A DNA stretch of 64,000 bases from Arachis hypogaea (taxonomy: Eukaryota > Streptophyta > Magnoliopsida > Fabales > Fabaceae), in assembly GCF_003086295.3 (NCBI RefSeq), contig NC_092038.1:102579837-102643836 (forward strand). The letters are read 5' to 3'. How positions within the stretch are numbered: the stretch's first letter is position 1; each line of letters opens with the position of its first letter. The translations under genes were made by a program, and so were the position numbers. The notes below the pieces were generated by a model. The model was not told where the DNA came from, made no database searches, and saw nothing but the letters and a program-made list of their open reading frames with translations. This document shows positions 58,420-64,000 of this stretch, piece by piece.

Positions 58420-60680
58420 TTTGTTCGAGTTTGGATAATTGACGGTTCATCTTGTTGCTTAGATTAGGTAACCTTCTTTCTTGTTTCAACCTTTATTTTC
58501 TTTTCAAAAAGTTAAAAAAAATAAATAAATAAAATAAAATAATACGAAAATTTTTTTTAATAAAATCATAAAACCAAAAAATTTTTTGTGTTTCTTGTTT
58601 GAGTTTAGTGTCCAATTTTAAGTTTGGTGTCAACTGCATTTTTTAATTTTTCTTTGATTTTCGAAAATTCATGCATTGTGTTCTTCTTTGATCTTCAAGT
58701 TGTTCTTGATGATTTTCCTTGTTTGATCTTTAATTTTTCTTGTTTTGTATCTTTTCTTATTTTTCTTGTGCATTTTTGAATTGATAGTGTCCCTAGTACA
58801 AAAGCTTTTAAGTTTGGTGTCTTGCATGTCTTTCTTTTCTTAAAAATTTTCAAAAATATGCTCTTGATGTTCATCATGATCTTCAGTGTTCTTGGTGTTC
58901 ATCTTGACATCAAAGTGTTCTTGCATGCATTATTTGTTTTGATCTTAAATTTTTATGTTTTGTTTCATTTTGTTGCTTTTCTCTATCCTCATTAAAAATT
59001 CAAAAATAAAAAATATCTTTTCCTTATTCTTCTCATAATTTTCGAAATTTTGAGTTGACTTGGTCAAAAATTTTTAAAATTTAGTTGTTTCTTGTTAGTC
59101 AAGTCAAAATTTCAATTTAAAAACTTTATCTTTTCAAATCTTTTTCAAAATCAATTCTTTTTCATTTTTTATGATTTTTGAATTTCATTCTTAAAAATTT
59201 TCAAAATCTTTTTCATTTTTCTTTTAATCGAAAAATTTAAAACTAATTTTTCAAAAATCTTTTTCTTAATTTTATTTCATATTTTCGAAAATCCTTGCTA
59301 GTAATTAAGGGGTAAGTATGCTTTTGGTCCTTAACGTTGAGGGCCAAAATCGAAACTGTCCCTCATCTAATTTTCGATTTAGAATCGTCCTTAATGTTTT
59401 TATTCGTATTAAAATCGTCCTTTTTATTTTTTTTTGGATAAAAATACCCTCTCCCTTTCCCCTTTTCCCCTTCCCCTCCCCCTCCCCCATCCCAACCCAA
59501 CCCCGGCTCCCCTTCCCCCTCCCCCTCCCCTCCCCCTCCCTGTTCTCCCCTTCCCCTACCCCGTTTCCCCTTCCCCCTCTCCCTCCCCACCTCCTCCCCT
59601 TCCCCGTTCTCCCCTTGCCCCTTCCCCTCCCCTTCCTCCTCCCCGTCCCCATTCTCCCTTTCCCTCTCCCCCTCCCCGTTCTCCCCTTACCCCCACCCCC
59701 ACCCCTACCCCATGTCCTCTTCCCCCTCCCCCCACCCTCACCCCTACCCCAACTCCCCTTCCCCCACCCCGTCTCCTTTTTTTTAAATTTTATAATTTTT
59801 TAAAGCAAGGATAGTTTAGGAATAAAATAAAAAATTTAAATAAAAAGGACGATTTTAATACGAAAAAAAACGTTAAGGACGATTCTAAATCGAAAATTAG
59901 ATGAGGGACGGTTTCGATTCTGGCCCTCACGTTAGGGACCAAAACCATACTTACCCCAACAATTAATGTTTTGATTAAAAAATTTCAAGTTTGTTACTTT
60001 CTTGTTAAGAAAGGTTCAATCTTTGAATTCTAGAATCATATCTTTTAGTTTCTTGTTAGTCAAGTCATTAACTTTAATTTTAAAAATCAAATCTTTTTAA
60101 TTTCTTTTTCAATTCTTTTTCAAAATAAATTTCAATCATATCTTTTTAAAATTTTAATTTCAAAATCTTTTTCCAACTTCTTATCTTTTCAAAATTTATT
60201 TTCAAATCTTTTTCAACTAACTACTTGACTTGTTTGTTTTAATTTTAAAAAGTTTATTATTTCTTATCTTGTTCAAAACCACCTAACTACTTTTCCACTT
60301 CTAATTTTCGAAAATCACCAACCACTTTTTCAAAAATCTTTTTAATTAACTAATTGTTTTAGTTTTTAATTTTCTTGTATTTCTTTTTCAAATTTTCGAA
60401 ACTAGCTTAATTAATTAAATAAAAAATAAAAAAATTTTTCTTTTCCCTCTTCTTAAAATTTGAATACTCTCTCTCATCTCTTTCTATTATTTTATTTATT
60501 TACTAACATTTCTCTTCTACTCATCTAATAATTCGAACCCTCTCCCTCTCTCTGTGTTCAAATTCTTCTTATTCTCTCTCTACCTCATTCTTCTATTCTT
60601 CTTTTTCTCTGACACATAAAGGAATCTCTATACTGTGACATAGAGGATTCAACTACTCTCTTTGTTCTCTTCTTTTTCAT
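58420..60680 (+). other. Untranslated leader of the FIDEL-like element
   Basis: About 2.2 kb of T/A-rich sequence with repeated TTTTCAAAATC- and TTCGAAAAT-type words and no coding signal. The MITE at 59309-59957 is inserted in it. The last 100 bases (TCTCTCT-rich) lead into the gag start. Confidence 0.65.
59309..59957. mobile_element. MITE with a pyrimidine-only core, 649 bp
   Basis: Terminal inverted repeats of about 115 bases (59309-59425, 59845-59957) start GGGGTAAGTATGCTTTTGG. The core 59445-59775 is nearly pure C and T (CCCCTTCCCC words). Flanks AGTAATTAA and AACAATTAA (59300-59308, 59958-59966) agree at seven of nine positions, a 9-bp target duplication as in MULEs. Non-coding: Pro-rich frames on plus and Gly/Arg-rich frames on minus are composition effects. 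Confidence 0.87.
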
Positions 60681-62276
60681 ATGAACAGGAACATGGATAA
60701 AGACATTCTTGTTGAAGCTGATCCTGAACCTGAAAGGACTTTGAAGAAGAAGCTAAGAGAAGCTAAAACACAACACTCCGAAGAGGACCTTACAGCAAAT
60801 TTCGTAAAAGAGGCAGACATGGCAACCGAACCTGAGAACAATGGTGGAGATGCAAGGAACATGCTTGGTGACTTTACTGTACCAACTTCCAACTTCTATG
60901 GAAGAAGCATCTCAATTCCTGTAATTAGAGCAAATAATTTTGAGCTTAAGCCTCAATTAGTTTCTCTAATGCAGTAGAATTGCAAGTTTCATGAACTTTT
61001 ATTGGAAGATCCTCATCAGTTCTTAGCTGAATTCTTGCAAATCTGTGACACTGTTAAGACCAATGGGGTTGATCCCGAGGTCTACAGACTTATGCTTTTT
61101 CCCTTTGCTGTAAGAGACAGAGCTAGGATATGGTTAGACTTACAACCTAGGGAAAGCCTGAACTCTTGGAAAAAGTTGGTCAATGCTTTCTTGGCCAAAT
61201 TCTTTTCACCTCAAAAGATGAGCAAGTTTAGAGTGGAAGTCCAAACATTTAGACAGGAGGAAGGTAAATTCCTCTATGAAGCTTGGGAAAGATACAAGCA
61301 AATGATCAGAAGGTGTCCTTCTAACATGCTTCCAGAATGGAGCATCTTATGTATATTCTATGATGGTCTGTTTGAATTGTCTAAGATGTCATTGGACCAC
61401 TCTGCTGGTGGATCTCTTCATCTGAAGAAAACCCCTGCAGAAGCCCAGGAACTCATTGAGATGGTTGCAAATAACCAGTTCATGTACACTTCTGAAAGAA
61501 ATCCTGTGAATAATGGGATGACTCAAACGAAAGGAGTTCTTGAGATTGATATTCTGAATGCCATATTAGCTCAGAATAAAATATTGACTCAGCAAGTCAA
61601 TATGATTTCTCAAAATCTGACTGGATTACAAGCTGCATCCGGTAGTACTAAAGAAGCCTCATTTGAAGGAGAAGCTTATGACCCTGAGAATCCTACAATG
61701 GAAGAGGTTAATTACATGGGAGAATCCCAAGGAAACACCTATAATCCTTCATGGAGAAATTATCCAAATTTCTCATGGAAGGATCAATAGAAGCCTCAAC
61801 AAGGCTTCAATAATAATAACGGTGGGAGAAATAGGTTTGGCAATAGCAAGCCTTTTTCATCATCTTCTCAGCAACAGAAAGAGAATTCTGAGCAGAGCTT
61901 CTCTGGATTAGCAACCATAGTCTCTGATCTATCTAAGACCACTCTCAGTTTCATGACTGAAACAAGGTCCTCCATCAGAAATTTGGAGACACAAGTGGGT
62001 CAGCTGAGTAAAAGAGTTACTGAAATCCCTTATAGTACTCTCCCAAGCAATACAAAAGAGAATCCAAAGAGAAAGTGCAAGGCCATCAATATATCCAAAG
62101 TGGCCGAACCTATAGAAGAGGAGGAGGCAGTGACTTTCAGAGAGGAAGACCTCAATGGACGTCCACTGACCACTAAGCTTCATCCAATTCTCTCCATACA
62201 GAGTCAAGCAGAGCCCCTACATTCAAACTCTAAGTTTGGTGTTGGGAGGGCACAATCATGCTTTGAGTATCTGTGA
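60681..62276 (+). pseudogene. Gag of the FIDEL-like element, two in-frame TAG stops
   Basis: One continuous frame apart from two stops. Residues 1-98 are a charged N-terminus ending LVSLMQ, then TAG (60975). The capsid domain follows (61002-61600): EDPHQFLAEFLQICDTVKTN, a VDPEVYRLMLFPFAVRDRAR segment, then WLDLQPRESLNSW, AFLAKFFSPQKM, YEAWERYKQMIRRCP, and an AGGSLHLKKTPAEAQELIEM segment: an Athila-type retrotrans_gag. A second TAG (61788) follows SWKDQ. The tail has an Asn/Gly/Gln-rich stretch, a coiled segment (TETRSSIRNLETQVGQLSKR) and an acidic end, stopping at 62274. No zinc knuckle is seen. Gag assembles the particle for reverse transcription; this copy cannot make it whole. Confidence 0.9.
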
Positions 62277-62499
62277 AGCTCTGTAAGAGCTTACTGTCAA
62301 GCTATTGACATTAAAGAAGCATTTATTGGAAGGCAACCCAATATTATTTATCTATGTTAATTACTTTTTCATTTCATTTTCCATTGTTATTTTATGTTTT
62401 CTTTAGGTTGATGATCATGTGGAGTCACAAAAATAGCTGCATAATTAAAGCGAAATAAAAAATAGTATAAAAAACAGCACAACATGGAGGACAGGCTTA
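62277..62499 (+). other. Post-gag spacer
   Basis: Non-coding. It includes GAAGCTCTGTAAGAGCTTAC followed by TGTCAAGCTATTGACATTA, two adjacent short hairpins just after the gag stop, then GGAAGGCAACCCAATATTAT. Confidence 0.6.
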
Positions 62500-62685
62500 C
62501 TGGCATTTAACGCCCAGTCTGGCTGTATTCTGGGCGTTAAACGCCAGAATTGGCAGACAGACTGGCGTTTAACGCCAGAAAAGGGTGTCTGGCTGGCGTT
62601 AAACGCCAGAAAGGGGCATCAGCCTGGCGTTTAACGCCAGGAAAGGTAGCAGAGCTGGCATTACAGAAGGCGTTTAAACGCTAGA
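62500..62685. repeat. 31-bp-period array of CTGGCGTTWAACGCCAG dyads
   Basis: Six units start at 62500, 62531, 62562, 62593, 62624 and 62655, exactly 31 bases apart. The third, fourth and fifth are perfect 8+8 dyads around a single A/T (CTGGCGTTTAACGCCAG or CTGGCGTTAAACGCCAG); the others have one or more changes, and the last is stretched. The centre base alternates T/A from unit to unit. The spacers between dyads are not conserved. Confidence 0.92.
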
Positions 62686-63134
62686 AAGGTGCTGGGACCA
62701 GAATTCCTTGACACCTCAAGATCTGTGAACCCACAGGATGCCCACGTACCCCAACTCTTTTTCTCTCCTTTTCACACCTTTCTATAACACTCTTCCCTAA
62801 AATAACCTCCACCAATCACCTCCATTTCTCCTCCAAAACCATCATATAACCCACCTACCCCTACCCATTCAAATTCAATCTATCTCCTTCCCAAACCCAA
62901 CCCCTATTACAATAATTCCCTCTCCACTCCACTCCTATATAAGCCTCTCATCACTCCTTTATTTTCACACATTATAACCACCTAAAACTCCCTTTGGCCG
63001 AACCATTCACACACCTCTATCTCCTCCATCTCTTCTTCCTCTAATACTTTCTTTCTTCTTTTACTCGAGGACGAGCAAATCTTTTAAGTTTGGTGTGGAA
63101 AAAAGCTCTGCTTTTTATTTTTTCATAACCATCA
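62686..63134 (+). other. Spacer before the second small ORF
   Basis: C-rich, plant-leader-like sequence with CCTATATAAGCCTCTC (TATA-like, about 62936) and a TTTACTCGAGGACGAGCAAA hairpin-like word just before the ATG at 63135. This could be an internal promoter for the second frame. Confidence 0.4.
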
Positions 63135-63534
63135 ATGGCACCTAAGACCGGAGAAACCTCTAGGAAGAGAAAAGGGAAGGCAGTTGCTTCCAACTCCGAG
63201 TTATGGGAGATGGAGAGATTCATCTCAAAAGCCCATCATTAGAAAAAGGATGGAGCAAACAGGAGAGCCCACTCATGGACCTCAACAAGAGCATGAGGAA
63301 GTCCCTCATCAAGAAATCCCTGAGATACCTCAAGGGATGCATTTCTCTCCACACAACTATTGGGAGCAACTCAACACCTCTTTAGGAGAATTGAGTTCCA
63401 ACATGGAGCAACTAAGAATGGACTACCAAGAGCACTCCATCATCCTCCATGAAATCAGAGAGGACCAAAAGGCCATGAGAGAGGAGCAACAAAGGCAAGA
63501 AGAGAGACATAGAGGAGCTCAAGAACTCCATTAG
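63135..63534 (+). pseudogene. Second small ORF of the FIDEL-like element, frameshifted
   Basis: Starts MAPKTGETSRKRKGKAVA, a basic start similar in style to the 446-aa protein at 18792. The frame shifts near 63200-63240; the continuation (TGEPTHGPQQEHEEVPHQEI, then YWEQLNTSLGELSSNMEQL, then a Gln/Glu/Arg-rich coiled coil) stops at 63534. In related elements this region follows pol and looks like a shortened env/transposon-protein position. I cannot assign a function. Confidence 0.6.
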
Positions 63535-64000
63535 TTCTTCAAGAGGAAGAAGAAGCCACAATTACTAAGGTGGACCCGTTCTTTAATCTCCTTGTTATTT
63601 GTTTTTCTGTTTTTTGTTTCCTATGTTTTATATTTTGTCTGTGTTTTTGTCTTTATTACATGATCATTAGTGTTTAGAGTCTATGTCTTAAAGCTATGAA
63701 TGATTCCATGAATCTCGCACCTTTCTTAAATGAAAAATGTTTTTATTTGCAAAAGAACAAGAAGTGCATGAATTTTGAAATTTATCTTGAAAATAGTTTA
63801 ATTATTTTGATGTGGTGGCAATACTTTTTGTTTTCTGAATGAATGCTTGAACAGTGCATATTTTTTATAGTGAAGTTTATGAATGTTAAAATTGTTGGCT
63901 CTTGAAAGAATAATGAAAAAAGAAAAATGTTATTGATAATCTGAAAAATCATAAAATTGATTCTTGAAGCAAGAAAAAGCAGTAAAAAACACAAAGCTTG
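63535..64000. other. 3' internal sequence of the FIDEL-like element
   Basis: No coding signal, A/T-rich. Neither a polypurine tract nor the 3' LTR is reached. Confidence 0.5.

Larger units (their letters stand above)
56648..64000 (+). mobile_element. FIDEL-like (Athila-type Ty3/gypsy) LTR retrotransposon, right end outside the window
   Basis: 5' LTR 56648-58396, primer site 58403, A/T-rich leader with a nested MITE, gag 60681-62276, then a spacer with a dyad array and a second small open frame (63135-63534). No protease, reverse transcriptase, RNase H or integrase coding is seen within 1.7 kb after gag, although pol normally follows gag directly. So this copy is either deleted for pol or belongs to a gag-only derivative. 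No 3' LTR in the window. Confidence 0.85.

Noticed and set aside
59318..59803. Pro-rich open frames on plus and Gly/Arg-rich frames on minus
   Set aside because: Composition effect of the C/T-only MITE core.
62500..62685. CRISPR-like array
   Set aside because: 31-bp period with 17-bp dyads and short variable spacers inside a plant retrotransposon; no cas genes, and repeat and spacer sizes do not fit.

Overview
The window reads as a gene-poor, repeat-rich stretch of a plant nuclear genome, most likely peanut or a wild relative (Arachis). Two things support this: plant-type gene structures with GT-AG introns, and several LTR families with words I associate with Arachis, such as the palindrome CTGGCGTTTAACGCCAG and an LTR that starts TGATGAGCGGATAATTT and looks like FIDEL (Athila-type Ty3/gypsy). 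The species call rests on recognition, not on a search. Two host genes are visible, both on the minus strand. One is a nine-exon KUP/HAK/KT potassium transporter (2475-7604, 805 codons when spliced). The other is an intronless-CDS protein with eleven Cys/His zinc-knuckle-like repeats of the loricrin-like / 'WRKY19-like' group (41371-43422).

Left edge: 1-1160 is a decayed Ty3/gypsy gag (minus). After the KUP gene, 8546-38130 is one Mutator-like element (MULE) swollen from about 5.2 kb to 29.6 kb by later insertions. It has about 236-bp terminal inverted repeats, a broken MuDR transposase on plus and a broken GRF zinc-finger gene on minus. Inside it lie a solo LTR (10452-12077, TSD AGGCC), a 15.2-kb composite LTR retrotransposon with three LTRs and two non-gag-pol proteins (13270-28529), a second solo LTR (28981-30841, TSD ACCAC), an unclassified 5-kb insertion (about 31126-36225) carrying a third solo LTR (32074-33758), and a hAT-type MITE (37254-37770). 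A direct repeat of about 700 bp (7838-8545 and 38155-38855) flanks the whole MULE.

Middle: a 1.1-kb inverted-repeat element (38487-39624), the zinc-repeat gene with a 5'UTR that probably contains introns, then AT-rich intergenic DNA with a TIR element (48089-48981), a complete but dead hAT transposon inside a TA run (49083-52344), and two foldback MITEs.

Right: a second MULE (about 53660-56647) is interrupted by a solo LTR of another family (53884-55240, TSD TTGGA). It is cut off by a FIDEL-like element that starts at 56648 and runs out of the window. That element has an LTR, a tRNA-Asp type primer site, a nested MITE with a pyrimidine-only core, a gag with two TAG stops, no pol where pol is expected, and a striking 31-bp-period array of perfect dyads (62500-62685). 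The same dyad word recurs in other LTRs here at 31-bp or 21-bp spacing, that is, in steps of the DNA helix. This is the observation I would follow first. I saw no tRNA or rRNA gene, and nothing resembling CRISPR.
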